Assembly (NCBI RefSeq): GCF_042680125.1
Contig: NZ_JBHTNY010000009.1
Length of the DNA stretch: 64,000 bases
Strand: one strand, 5' to 3'
Origin: Robinsoniella peoriensis
Lineage (GTDB): Bacteria; Bacillota; Clostridia; Lachnospirales; Lachnospiraceae
Shown one piece after another: positions 15,897 to 24,330 of the stretch (positions are counted from its first letter, which is position 1; the number at the start of each line of letters is the position of its first letter). The position numbers were made by a program, and so were the translations under genes. Under the pieces are notes generated by a model. It did not search any database and was not told the DNA's origin. It was given only the letters and a program-made list of their open reading frames with translations.

Positions 15897-18767
15897 ATGG
15901 GAAAAAGAATTAGAAGAGCAGCTACAATTGCATTGACAGGGGTATTGACGGTGACGGCTGTCTTTCCAGCTATGTATGCGCATGCAGAACCAACAGAAAT
16001 TGGTTCTTCCGTGGAGGGAGAGGCTGAGGCATCACAGTTTATGGACTGTTTCCTGCCTATGCCGGTTATGGATCCGGAAGGTCTGTCAACTAACTGTTGG
16101 GGAGCGGCAGAAGTAGGTCCCCGTGACCGGTATAATGGCCTGGAGGACGATGATATGTCTAATTATTCCTATTGGGATGGGGGCATCATCAAAGATGAAG
16201 TATCAGGAAAATATTATATGTTTGCCAGCCGTTGGGATCAGCGTGGCGGTCACGAAGGAGAAACAGTGGATGGTGTCTGGTACCCGGGATGGAGACGGTC
16301 GGAGGCCATCTATGCTGTCAGCGACAATTTATACGGTCCCTATGAAGACAAGGGCCTGCTCTGGCCGGATTACCATGAGGGTGCAGGCCATAATGTATAT
16401 CCCTTTGTACTAAGTGATAATGACCCACTTTATGAGGAAGGTTACCGATATGGTATCGTTTTGGGCGATCCATGGGAGGTACAGGGTACGATACATGTTT
16501 CCAGGACGCTGGAGAATGGGGGAGAATGGACACACCTTGATAAGATGAATTGTGATGGAAATTTTACAATGACTAATATCAGTATCATCGTAAGGCCGGA
16601 CGGAAGATATGAGGCGATTAGCAGAAATGGTGACATCGCCACCGCAGATTCCGTAAATGGTCCCTGGCACGTGGAAAGCAAAGGATTATGGTGGAATCTT
16701 CCGGGGTTGGATACCGCGGAGCATGATATGGAAGATCCGGTGATGTGGTACTCGGATGGCTTGTATCATTGCATTGTAAATAAGTGGAATGCAAAGCAGG
16801 CATATTATATGACATCACTTGACGGCCTTACAAATTGGACTCTGCAGGAAGGGACAGCATATACACCGTTTCAAAATTTCCTGAGCTATGAAGACGGTAC
16901 GGAAAATAACTGGACAAAGCTGGAACGTCCAAATGTATATATTGAAAATGGTGAATTAAAAGCCATGCTGCTGTCTGTCATTAATGTGGAAAAATGGAAT
17001 GACAGGCCTGATGACCAGAATGGTAGTAAGATTATTGTCGCTCCTGTTGATGGGGCAGCATTGAAAGAATTTGCAGAAAGCCGGTATGCTGGTATCCTTC
17101 CGGCAGGTGATACCAATTCCCAGACATGGCAGAATGAAAGATATTATAATTACGGAGGTCGGTCATATATTCAGGTGCAGAGAGATCCCGGTGTTGAAGG
17201 TCTGGGAGAATCCGGTAACTCAGGCTGGTGGTGGCCGGACTGGAATTACGACTGTAAGATTGGATTCTTAAAATATGATCTGTCACAGTATGATTTGTCA
17301 AATACACAGAGAGAAATAGAAAGCGCCTATCTGTCATTGAACTATCTGGGAAAAAAATCAGGAAGCTCAGATACCAACAGCGTGCGTATTGTCCTGGCTG
17401 ATCCTGATTGGCAGGAGGGAACAGGAAAAGAAGAGGATAAGGTAGAGAATGCTCTTGCCGGTCTGAATTTTCCAAAACTGTATTATGACGCTGCCGATCT
17501 TGAAAATACTTCTGTTGTGTCCGAAGAATTTGCAACCAACGAAGGTTTAAAGACAGTGCGGGCTGATGTGACAAAGCTGGTCAGGGAATTTAAAGAAAAC
17601 AATCCGGAGGAACAATACATAAGTTTTGCGTTGAATGAGACCGAAGCAGGAAATCGTCTCCAGTTTGGAAGTAAAGAAGCAGGAGATGGTTATGGAGTGA
17701 GACTGACTATAAATTTTAAAGAGGAAACAGCAATACAGGATGCATCTTTGAAACTGGCAGTTGCCATGGCAGAAAAATTGGAGCTGGAGCAGACACAGAG
17801 CGGGGCATACACAGAAGCAACCTGGATGGCAGTTCAGACAGCCCTTGACGAAGCAAGAGCACTTCTGGAAAATCCCCAGACTACCCAGGAAGATATAGAT
17901 ACAGTCTTTCTAAAACTGATGACTGCCTGCAACCTTCTGGTGAGTGATGTACAGCGGGTTGGTTTAAAAGCAGCAATCGATGGTACTGAAACGATTCTGG
18001 CAGAGAGCGGGGCACTGGCACAGTATACTCAGGATAGTATACAGGCAGTGAGGGATGCTCTGACATATGCAAAGAGCGTATATGCCCTGGACAGTGCAGA
18101 CCAGACAACGATTAATGCAGCCACTACAAGTCTGATGAATGCAGTGAACAGCCTGCTGATTCAAGAGGAAAATAACAGACTGGATATTTTGATTCAAAAA
18201 GCAGAGGAACTGCTGATAAATAAAGATCTGTATACCGATGCCAGCGTGACGGTACTGGAGACAGGGCTGGCAGCAGCAAAAATCGCAGCAGAAGATCCCC
18301 AGGCGACACCTGAGACGATGGACCGGGCCTATCATGATCTGGCGGCTGCCATGGCATCGCTGGTGAGAAAGGCAGAAAAATCCGAACTGGAGAATGCGCT
18401 TAACAAAGCAAATGAAATTCTGGAAAATACAGCTGACTATGTGCCAGAAACCGTTACAGGCCTTGCAGCAGTGACAGAGAAAGCCCAGAGAGTCTATGAC
18501 GACCAGGCAGCAGATGCATCCGCAGTGGGCCAGGCGGTAAAAGAACTGGTAGCGGAGATCCTGAAAGCCCGTCTTATGGGAGACGTGAATATGAATGGAA
18601 CCGTGGATACCGAAGATTCCGCAGAGGTGCTTCAGTTTGCGGCAGAAATTAAGGTGCTGTCAGAGGAACAGCACAAGGCTGCGGATGTGAACGGAGACGG
18701 AGTGTCGGACAGCAGAGATGCAGCCGGAATCCTCCGGTATACGGCGGAAAAGATCTCAGGATTTTAA
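15897..18767 (+). CDS. Secreted GH43-like beta-propeller, CBM, FIVAR and dockerin protein
   Basis: The 956-residue protein has a signal peptide (about 1-30, AHA-EP), a five-bladed propeller-like glycosidase domain of GH43/GH117 style (about 45-390, with WDGGIIKDE, HNVYPF and MEDPVMW acidic motifs), a DNRLRE-like beta-sandwich (about 400-610), about four FIVAR repeats (about 615-890) and a C-terminal dockerin with GDVNMNGTVDTEDS and DVNGDGVSDSRDA loops. It is probably a polysaccharide- or glycan-degrading enzyme held on the cell surface through cohesin. A GGAGGAAA site precedes the ATG. Its tail is a near-paralogue of the preceding protein's tail; the substrate is unknown. Confidence 0.83.
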   Translation: MGKRIRRAATIALTGVLTVTAVFPAMYAHAEPTEIGSSVEGEAEASQFMDCFLPMPVMDPEGLSTNCWGAAEVGPRDRYNGLEDDDMSNYSYWDGGIIKDEVSGKYYMFASRWDQRGGHEGETVDGVWYPGWRRSEAIYAVSDNLYGPYEDKGLLWPDYHEGAGHNVYPFVLSDNDPLYEEGYRYGIVLGDPWEVQGTIHVSRTLENGGEWTHLDKMNCDGNFTMTNISIIVRPDGRYEAISRNGDIATADSVNGPWHVESKGLWWNLPGLDTAEHDMEDPVMWYSDGLYHCIVNKWNAKQAYYMTSLDGLTNWTLQEGTAYTPFQNFLSYEDGTENNWTKLERPNVYIENGELKAMLLSVINVEKWNDRPDDQNGSKIIVAPVDGAALKEFAESRYAGILPAGDTNSQTWQNERYYNYGGRSYIQVQRDPGVEGLGESGNSGWWWPDWNYDCKIGFLKYDLSQYDLSNTQREIESAYLSLNYLGKKSGSSDTNSVRIVLADPDWQEGTGKEEDKVENALAGLNFPKLYYDAADLENTSVVSEEFATNEGLKTVRADVTKLVREFKENNPEEQYISFALNETEAGNRLQFGSKEAGDGYGVRLTINFKEETAIQDASLKLAVAMAEKLELEQTQSGAYTEATWMAVQTALDEARALLENPQTTQEDIDTVFLKLMTACNLLVSDVQRVGLKAAIDGTETILAESGALAQYTQDSIQAVRDALTYAKSVYALDSADQTTINAATTSLMNAVNSLLIQEENNRLDILIQKAEELLINKDLYTDASVTVLETGLAAAKIAAEDPQATPETMDRAYHDLAAAMASLVRKAEKSELENALNKANEILENTADYVPETVTGLAAVTEKAQRVYDDQAADASAVGQAVKELVAEILKARLMGDVNMNGTVDTEDSAEVLQFAAEIKVLSEEQHKAADVNGDGVSDSRDAAGILRYTAEKISGF

Positions 18768-18846
18768 TAAAATAAGGACAATTGATGCGTTTGTCCTGAT
18801 AATTGCTAGCGTAAAATTTTATTCGGATTGATGGAAAGGATAAAAA

Positions 18847-19138
18847 AGAGAACACTACTTTGTGTTAAAATGTATTAGGCGACCAAACCAAATACAAACA
18901 AAGGAAGTGTTCTCTATGATTAACAGTATAAGATATTTTGAAGAAAAAAGCATCTATAAATTTGAATTATATTGAAGCAGATGAAGACCATGCTTCTCTC
19001 CGGTTTCGCGAGAAGAAAGGCGATCTGACAGAAAATGAGAATCACCAGACGAATAGCTGTCTGATAACCAAACTGGTTTACGTTCATGAAGGAATCGAGA
19101 AAGAGGCACCCAAGAGCAAACGTCATAAACTGATAAAC
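18847..19138 (+). pseudogene. Internally deleted ISLre2-family (UPF0236) transposase fragment
   Basis: The element's left end is visible as an inverted repeat, AGAGAACACT (18847-18856) with AGTGTTCTCT (18906-18915). The transposase starts at 18916 (MINSIRYFEEK), stops after 19 codons, and continues in another frame as EADEDHASLRFREKKGD and KLVYVHEGIEKEAPKSKRH, sequences typical of ISLre2 transposases. The body is cut off after KLINP, where it joins the end of an ABC gene. It is certainly inactive. Confidence 0.7.
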
Positions 19139-19300
19139 CCGTACGAGCGACTGCATCTTGCAGTTGATTGGGTTCGGGAGCAGATAGAGCGCAAAACAGT
19201 TTATGATTACGCCCTATCTGAATCAACCTTGGAGGATGTATATGTCAAATTGACAACGACAAAGGAGGGGCAAGTCCATGACCTTAACCATGCAATATAA
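19139..19300 (+). pseudogene. C-terminal remnant of an ABC transporter ATPase
   Basis: Read in the frame continuing from the IS fragment, the translation gives VREQIERKTVYDYALSES-TLEDVYVKLT, the usual end of an ABC exporter ATPase just before its permease gene. The P-loop half is missing; the join with the transposase fragment lies near 19138. The permease gene overlaps its end. Confidence 0.55.
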
Positions 19301-19913
19301 ACAGACCTTGAAAATGCAATTTTTTAGAAGTGCAGGCTTTTACGTTGTGATTGCCATTATGCAAATTATAATATCCCTTGGAATTGCAATCGGATTTACC
19401 TATCTTTTCTCCGACCCTGAACAGCAATCCATCCTGTATCTGGCGACAGGAGCGCCGACGATTGTTTTGCTTATGACAGGCTTAGTGCTCTTGCCGGTAC
19501 ACATTACAAACAATCGCAGTGAGGGGTACGACGAATTTCTAAGGACTTTGCCAGTCAACCGTGCGGCGATTCTCTTAGCAGATACCACCATTTGGCTGCT
19601 CATAACCCTGCCCGGCATTCTGATTTCCATGCTGGTTACAAGCCTTATGTTTGCGCCGGGGTATGCTATTTCCCCTTGGTTTCTCTTAACATATCTGCTG
19701 TGCGGCTTAACCTGCGTGGGTGTGGGTTATGGGTATGCAAATGCACTTCCACCAACGCTTGCGATGTCATTGTCACAGGTGATTGCATTTGTAGCATTGA
19801 TGTTTTCGCCCATTAACTTCCCCATGAGCCGACTGCCTGTATGGTTGCAGGCTGTTCACACGGTACTGCCCCTTGATTCAATGGCAGCTACTATGCCCTG
19901 TTTGCAAAAATAA
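19278..19913 (+). pseudogene. ABC-2 type permease, truncated at the 3' end
   Basis: The 211-residue product has five or six membrane helices and the drug-exporter pattern of ABC-2 permeases. It is cut near the phrase VLPLDSMA; the last residues (TMPCLQK) come from out-of-frame reading of a KTR gene copy that was joined on. Full-length relatives are about 240-250 residues, so the last helix is lost. The ATPase partner is also a remnant, so this exporter is probably dead. Confidence 0.65.
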
Positions 19914-20058
19914 AACAAGGACAAAATTACGCAAAGATACAGTGCTTGAAAACTTTCTACTTTTCTGCCCAAAATGCAAACAAGAAACCTTGATCAATGT
20001 GCGACAACTAAATACATCTGTTATCAAAGAGCTAGACGCACAGACGCAGAGCCGATAA
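19873..20058 (+). pseudogene. Cys-rich KTR protein, copy 1 with replaced N-terminus
   Basis: The frame carries C-x2-C-x-NKTRTKLRKDT and FCPKCKQE, the pattern of the Cys_rich_KTR family: about 60 residues, two zinc-knuckle CxxC pairs, common in Tn916/Tn1549-type elements. The first residues come from the permease join, so the native start is gone; compare the intact copy at 21909-22097, which differs at only a few codons. Its terminator is kept. The role of the family is unknown. Confidence 0.7.
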
Positions 20059-20096
20059 CCACAGAAGTAAAACTCGTGGTTGTCGGCTCTTTCTTT
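20048..20096 (+). terminator. Terminator of KTR copy 1
   Basis: A 15-bp stem, AGAGCCGATAACCAC (20048-20062) with GTGGTTGTCGGCTCT (20076-20090), contains one mismatch and is followed by TTCTTT. The same hairpin recurs after KTR copy 2. Confidence 0.8.
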
Positions 20097-20164
20097 GTGA
20101 TAATGGCAATCGAGCTACAAAGCTAATGGTTTTGAAAGATTGGCCGTATAACAACCACGATATT

Positions 20165-20242
20165 AAAATGACTATTAAGTCATTTTAATATTGACAGGGC
20201 ATAGAAAACGAGATATAATAATGACGACAAAGTCATTATTAT
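20165..20242 (+). promoter_or_regulatory. TetR-gene promoter with two palindromic operators
   Basis: TTGACA (20191-20196) and TATAAT (20214-20219) are 17 bases apart. A perfect 9-bp inverted repeat (20165-20173/20178-20186) sits just upstream of the -35 box, and a perfect 11-bp inverted repeat (20215-20225/20232-20242) overlaps the -10 box and start site. Both share the core AATGAC/GTCATT, so one dimeric repressor, the TetR protein encoded next, should bind both. Confidence 0.8.
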
Positions 20243-20255
20243 GGAGGTTGAGGTA

Positions 20256-20948
20256 ATGCCAAAGGTAAAGGAACAGTATTTGGAGGAAAAACGGGATCAG
20301 ATACTGGATGCTGCGTTTAATGTATGTATGTCCAAGCCGGTATATACTGTTAAAATGAAAGATATTATTGCGAAAACAGGCTTTAGTCATGGGCTTGTGT
20401 ATCGGTATTTTACTGACTTGGAGGATATCCTATTTGCACTCATGAACAGGGATACATCAAATATTGATGTATCTGCTAAGTTAGATGAAATATTACACTC
20501 CGGACATGCTCCGGAAGATGTTGTAACGCAGATGTTTTCTCTATATTTTGAGGCAGTTGTGAGCGGCATCACCGGGTTTGGTAAGCTTTTCAATGAAATG
20601 CTTATTACGTTAGCCAGCGATCGGCAATATTATGAGAGGTTTCGAGCAAATGTGAAGGTCGCATCCAGCAGCGATTATTTACAAACGCAAGCATATCGGT
20701 ATCTCGAAGAGCAAATACAAAAAGGCTATTTCTCTCCGAAACAGACGTTAGATGAAATATTTTCTTTCATTAGTGTGTGCTTCAGCGGAATCGAAAGGGA
20801 ACTAATTCTAACAAGGTGCTACCCCGTCATGCAAGGTATTGATTTGGATATAGATGGGCTACAGTCCAGTCTGTGTACATCTGTCCTTTTTATGCTGGGA
20901 AGTAGCAGTCAGTCTGAAAATAAGGGCAATAAATCAAATAGGGTATGA
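20256..20948 (+). CDS. TetR-family transcriptional repressor
   Basis: The 230-residue protein has an N-terminal TetR helix-turn-helix (about residues 14-60, with IIAKTGFSHGLVYRYFTDLEDIL) and an alpha-helical ligand-binding domain. I start at the ATG behind GGAGGTTGAGGTA; the ATG at 20241 lies inside the operator. The promoter carries two palindromes, so autorepression is expected, probably with control of the downstream CPBP gene and nearby exporters. The inducer is unknown. Confidence 0.88.
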   Translation: MPKVKEQYLEEKRDQILDAAFNVCMSKPVYTVKMKDIIAKTGFSHGLVYRYFTDLEDILFALMNRDTSNIDVSAKLDEILHSGHAPEDVVTQMFSLYFEAVVSGITGFGKLFNEMLITLASDRQYYERFRANVKVASSSDYLQTQAYRYLEEQIQKGYFSPKQTLDEIFSFISVCFSGIERELILTRCYPVMQGIDLDIDGLQSSLCTSVLFMLGSSSQSENKGNKSNRV

Positions 20949-21030
20949 ATAGAGAACAGGGTGTCTCTTGCTAATCCTGCAGTTGTACCGGAACTGTGAC
21001 TGAAAAATTATAGAATGTGGGGTTTAAAAT

Positions 21031-21822
21031 ATGAAAAAGATTAGCAATATTAAAAAATATGTTATGTATACATATTTGCTATTCTGGCTAATGATATTAG
21101 TCCTTGGTGGATTGGTTAGCGCTGTAACAAAAAACAATAGTTTTGCAATGCAATGGGTTGTGGTTGTATGTTCATGGGCACCAACAATTGTTCTTGTGGT
21201 TTTATCTAAAAAAATACTAAATGGCATTACCTTAAAAGAATTTTTCAAAGGAGCATTCCGTGATAAAGTATCACTTTCGTGTTTTTCTATAAGTACATTC
21301 ATTATAGTAGGAATATATTTTTTGTCAGTAATATTATATGGATTTGTGGCAACAAATTCTTTTTCGGTTAATATATCTATTTCATTCCCTGCTGTTATAT
21401 GGAGCCTTATTTTCTCTATATTGCAAGGTGCAAGTGGTGAAGAATTAGGTTGGAGAGGGTACCTTCTTCCTCGCCTAGTAGATAATTGTGGATTTACTAA
21501 AGGAAACATTATCTTAGGCTTTATCTGGACATTTTGGCATCTGCCTCTATGGTTTATCAGCAGTGGATATCATGGCTGGATGCTTTTGCAATACATAGCT
21601 TCATTTATTTTATGTATCGTGTCATTCACTGTTTTAATTGGATGGGTACAACAAAAGTGCAGAAATTTATTCTTAGCTTTTTGGATGCATTTTTTATTCA
21701 ATTTTCTTCTGACGACGCTATCTGTTGATATTTTGGTACCCATGACTTTTATGGGTGTTAGCTATGCTGTTGTTGCAGTTGTCATTGTTATGGCATCAAA
21801 AAGACAAAATAAAGCTTCGTAA
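21031..21822 (+). CDS. CPBP-family intramembrane protease (CAAX/bacteriocin processing type)
   Basis: The 263-residue protein has seven or eight hydrophobic helices and the ABI motifs EELGWRGYLLP (Glu-Glu-x3-Arg, about residues 141-151), FWHLPLW (about 171-177) and a third His-containing helix (FWMHFLFN). Such membrane metallo-glutamic peptidases process prenylated proteins in eukaryotes and in bacteria are often linked to bacteriocin production or self-immunity. Here it follows a TetR repressor and precedes an immunity-type ABC exporter, so a peptide-resistance role is plausible. Base composition is lower in GC than the flanks. Confidence 0.85.
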   Translation: MKKISNIKKYVMYTYLLFWLMILVLGGLVSAVTKNNSFAMQWVVVVCSWAPTIVLVVLSKKILNGITLKEFFKGAFRDKVSLSCFSISTFIIVGIYFLSVILYGFVATNSFSVNISISFPAVIWSLIFSILQGASGEELGWRGYLLPRLVDNCGFTKGNIILGFIWTFWHLPLWFISSGYHGWMLLQYIASFILCIVSFTVLIGWVQQKCRNLFLAFWMHFLFNFLLTTLSVDILVPMTFMGVSYAVVAVVIVMASKRQNKAS

Positions 21823-21908
21823 AACGCTTGTAAACTTAAGTACTAATTTCTTTTTACCAATATTATTTATTTCGTCGGGCATGAGCCTATTTTATCGGAG
21901 GTGATGCT

Positions 21909-22097
21909 ATGAATACGGAAGAATGGCTGCTCTGTCCAGCTTGTCATAGCAAAACGAGAACAAAATTACGGAAAGATACCGTGCTTGAGAACTTCCCGCT
22001 ATTTTGCCCAAAGTGCAAACAAGAAATTTTAATCAATGTAAGACAACTAAATACGTCAGTTATCAGAGAGCCAGACGCACAGACGCAGAGCCGATAA
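21909..22097 (+). CDS. Cys-rich KTR protein, copy 2 (intact)
   Basis: The 62-residue protein shows WLLCPACHSKTRTKL and FCPKCKQE, two CxxC pairs that should bind one zinc. It has a GGAGGTGATGCT site before its ATG. The family is found almost only in conjugative and mobilizable elements next to cargo genes. A second, damaged copy with its terminator lies 2 kb upstream, so the TetR-CPBP pair is bracketed by a direct repeat of about 200 bp. Confidence 0.8.
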   Translation: MNTEEWLLCPACHSKTRTKLRKDTVLENFPLFCPKCKQEILINVRQLNTSVIREPDAQTQSR

Positions 22098-22137
22098 CCT
22101 ATGAGATTATCTCGTGGTTGTCGGCTCGTTATTTATC
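22088..22137 (+). terminator. Terminator of KTR copy 2
   Basis: A 12-bp stem, GAGCCGATAACC (22088-22099) with GGTTGTCGGCTC (22116-22127), has one mismatch and is followed by GTTATTTAT. It is homologous to the hairpin at 20048-20090. Confidence 0.7.
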
Positions 22138-22298
22138 TAAAACAAAGTCGCCCTTCTCAAAACAAGATGTGGCGGGTGATCTTGAGAATGTGGCAGGACG
22201 GGAAAGTGTGTCATGCTGTATACCGGCGGGCGCGAATCTGTCCTGCTGAAGTCAAAGCAATGGAGTACCATCACAAAATTGGGGAGGAACATATAGAT

Positions 22299-23018
22299 AT
22301 GGAAAAGCAATTTACAGTGCAAACAAACGGTCTGTGCAAAGAATATGACGGCAGAGCGGTGCTAAACCGCATGAACATTAATGTGTCAGCGGGAGAAATC
22401 TACGGCATACTCGGTGCAAACGGAGCGGGAAAAACCACACTTTTAAAGCTCCTTGCAGGACTGCTTGAGCCAACGGAGGGTGAAGCATATATCCTTGGCA
22501 AAAACACTTGGGAGGATCGAAATGCGGTTCTTAGCGATATTGGCAGCTTGATTGAGGTTCCCGTTTTTTATGAACATCTCCCGGCGGCTGAAAATTTGTC
22601 TATTCATCTTGAATATATGAGTAGGGATGCTGATGTGCGAAAAATGCTTGAGAGGGTTGGCCTTGGCGATGTCGGGAATAAACCTGTATCAAAGTTCTCA
22701 CTCGGTATGCGCCAGCGGCTGGGTATTGCACGGAGCATGATCCATAAGCCAAAGGTTTTGCTTCTTGACGAGCCAATCAACGGTCTGGACCCTGTGGCAA
22801 TCAGAGAAATGCGGGAGCTGTTTATTTCGCTTAAAAATGAGGGCATCACGGTTCTGCTCTCCAGCCACATTCTAAGCGAAATAGAACAAACGGTGGACAG
22901 GGTTGCGGTTATTGCAAATGGAAGTTTGATTCTGGAGGCCAATATGAATGACCTCAAAGTAGAGCATCAAAGCAATCTGGAAGATTTCTTAATTAAAAAA
23001 ATGAGTGGGGGAAAGTAG
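22299..23018 (+). CDS. ABC transporter ATPase, lantibiotic/bacitracin immunity type
   Basis: The 239-residue ATPase has Walker A GANGAGKTTL (about residues 43-52), Q-loop, signature SLGMRQRLGIA, Walker B VLLLDEPINGLDP and the switch His in LLSSHILSE. It pairs with the ABC-2 permease encoded directly behind it (stop and start regions touch). The subgroup exports or expels peptide antibiotics (NisF/SpaF/BcrA relatives). I begin at the ATG behind GGGGAGG and not at the longer open frame from 22101, which runs through the KTR terminator. Confidence 0.88.
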   Translation: MEKQFTVQTNGLCKEYDGRAVLNRMNINVSAGEIYGILGANGAGKTTLLKLLAGLLEPTEGEAYILGKNTWEDRNAVLSDIGSLIEVPVFYEHLPAAENLSIHLEYMSRDADVRKMLERVGLGDVGNKPVSKFSLGMRQRLGIARSMIHKPKVLLLDEPINGLDPVAIREMRELFISLKNEGITVLLSSHILSEIEQTVDRVAVIANGSLILEANMNDLKVEHQSNLEDFLIKKMSGGK

Positions 23019-23020
23019 TG

Positions 23021-23752
23021 ATGACAAAGTTTATAAAATTAGAGCTTCGGAAAAACAAGCTCAGTACCTACCTGGGGGCAGCTTTGTGGATATTTATTGT
23101 TGGTTTAGGATTTTGCTTTCTCTTTGCCTTTATACCGCAGCTTGAATCGGTAAACGGAGGGACATCATCGCCTAAGAATATAGCAATATTTACGGAGTGG
23201 AGTAATCTGATTACAGTTATTTCAATGGTTTTTGCAGGGGCATTTAGCATCATGTCGGCTATCATGCATGCAAAGTTCACAGTTGATGAGTATGTGGGCA
23301 AACGAGCGATTTTGTTGTTCTCATACCCTGGCAGCAGAGGCAGAATTCTTTTCGCAAAATGTAGCCTTGTGTTCGTGTTTACCACGCTTGCGTGTATTTT
23401 GTGTAACATCGTTGCAGTCTTGATATTTGCATTTTTCTCAAATGTTTTTGGAATACTGCCCGTCTCCTTTGAGTTGTCAATGCTGCCCAGTGTACTTTCT
23501 ATATCAGGCATATGTGGGCTGCTTTCCGCTTCGATGGGGCTTGTGGCCATGCGTGTGGGCTTCTGGAAAAAATCCCTTGCTGCAACGATTGTTGCAGCAG
23601 TGATACTGGTAGTGCTTTTGAGCCAGATTATCTCAAACTTCTTGCAATATTCGATTGCCATTTCCTTAATCGGCATGGGTGTATTACTTGCAGCGGGACT
23701 TTTGATTTTTATGGAGCTGTCCTCCAAAGTGAACAAAATGGAGGCAATATAA
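23021..23752 (+). CDS. ABC-2 permease, lantibiotic/bacitracin immunity type
   Basis: The 243-residue membrane protein has six predicted helices and the pattern of immunity-type permeases (KLELRKNKLSTYL start; MSAIMHAKFTVDEYVGKRA near residue 85-105). It forms a two-gene exporter with the preceding ATPase; a GGGGGAAAG site overlaps the ATPase end. It probably protects against peptide antibiotics; the substrate is unknown. Confidence 0.83.
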   Translation: MTKFIKLELRKNKLSTYLGAALWIFIVGLGFCFLFAFIPQLESVNGGTSSPKNIAIFTEWSNLITVISMVFAGAFSIMSAIMHAKFTVDEYVGKRAILLFSYPGSRGRILFAKCSLVFVFTTLACILCNIVAVLIFAFFSNVFGILPVSFELSMLPSVLSISGICGLLSASMGLVAMRVGFWKKSLAATIVAAVILVVLLSQIISNFLQYSIAISLIGMGVLLAAGLLIFMELSSKVNKMEAI

Positions 23753-23782
23753 ACAGGATGCATTATAAAGGAGGCTACAGTA

Positions 23783-24050
23783 TTGAACAGCAAACATAAA
23801 TTCTATTCAAAAGACTTTAACTTAATGGTATTCGGGCAGGTTATATCCATATTAGGATCATCCCTTCTGCGGTTTGCCCTATCGCTCTATGTGTTGGACA
23901 TAACGGGCCGTGCGGATATGTTCGCTACACTATTAGCCATTTCAAATATACCGCTGCTGCTGACGCCGGTGGGCGGCGCAATCGCAGACCGCTTTAACCG
24001 CCGGAACCTGATGGTGATTTTTGATTTTGCAAGCAGCTCCATGCAAATTA
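23783..24050 (+). pseudogene. N-terminal fragment of an MFS (Mef-like) efflux pump
   Basis: From a TTG behind GGAGG the frame encodes the first 85 or so residues of a DHA3/Mef-type drug efflux protein (FGQVISILGSSLLRFALSLY, then GGAIADRFNRRNL, the conserved loop between helices 2 and 3). The gene breaks off after FDFASS, where the tail of a sigma-factor gene is joined. Complete relatives have about 400 residues. Confidence 0.75.
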
Positions 24051-24269
24051 GAAGCAACGGATATATGCTTACATAGCCTTTCGGTTGCCGGAGAGCAGTT
24101 ACATAACGCTATTTCCAAACTTCCCGAAGTGCAACGCCGTAGACTATTACTCTATTACTTTGCAGAACTGACCTATGAGCAGATTGCGGAAATGGAGGGA
24201 TGCTCCGTTCATTCCATATTTGTTGCAATTGAAAGGGCAAAAGAAAATTTGAAAAAGTTTTTGATTTAG
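24051..24269 (+). pseudogene. C-terminal fragment of an ECF-like sigma factor of conjugative elements
   Basis: The frame reads LEATDICLHSLSVAGEQLHN, then ISKLPEVQRRRLLLYYFAEL and TYEQIAEMEGCSVHSIFVAI: sigma-70 region 4 with its helix-turn-helix, as in the small sigma-like regulators of Tn916/Tn1549 relatives. The region 2 half is missing and the 5' edge is fused to an MFS gene. It could at most make a region 4 peptide. Confidence 0.7.
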
Positions 24270-24295
24270 GTGTAAAAAACAGTGTTTAAATGAGG

Positions 24296-24330
24296 AAACA
24301 GGTGAAGGGATAAAACCCTCCACCTGTTTT
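24296..24330 (+). terminator. Terminator after the sigma-factor fragment
   Basis: AAACAGGTGAAGGG (24296-24309) pairs with CCCTCCACCTGTTTT (24316-24330) with one bulge, and the T-rich right arm ends it. Confidence 0.75.

Noticed and set aside
17032..18357. Long minus-strand frames opposite the second dockerin protein
   Set aside because: Low-complexity shadow frames; the plus-strand FIVAR repeats account for the sequence.
22101..22298. N-terminal extension of the ABC ATPase frame
   Set aside because: It runs through the KTR terminator hairpin and has no family match; the ATG at 22299 has a good ribosome site.
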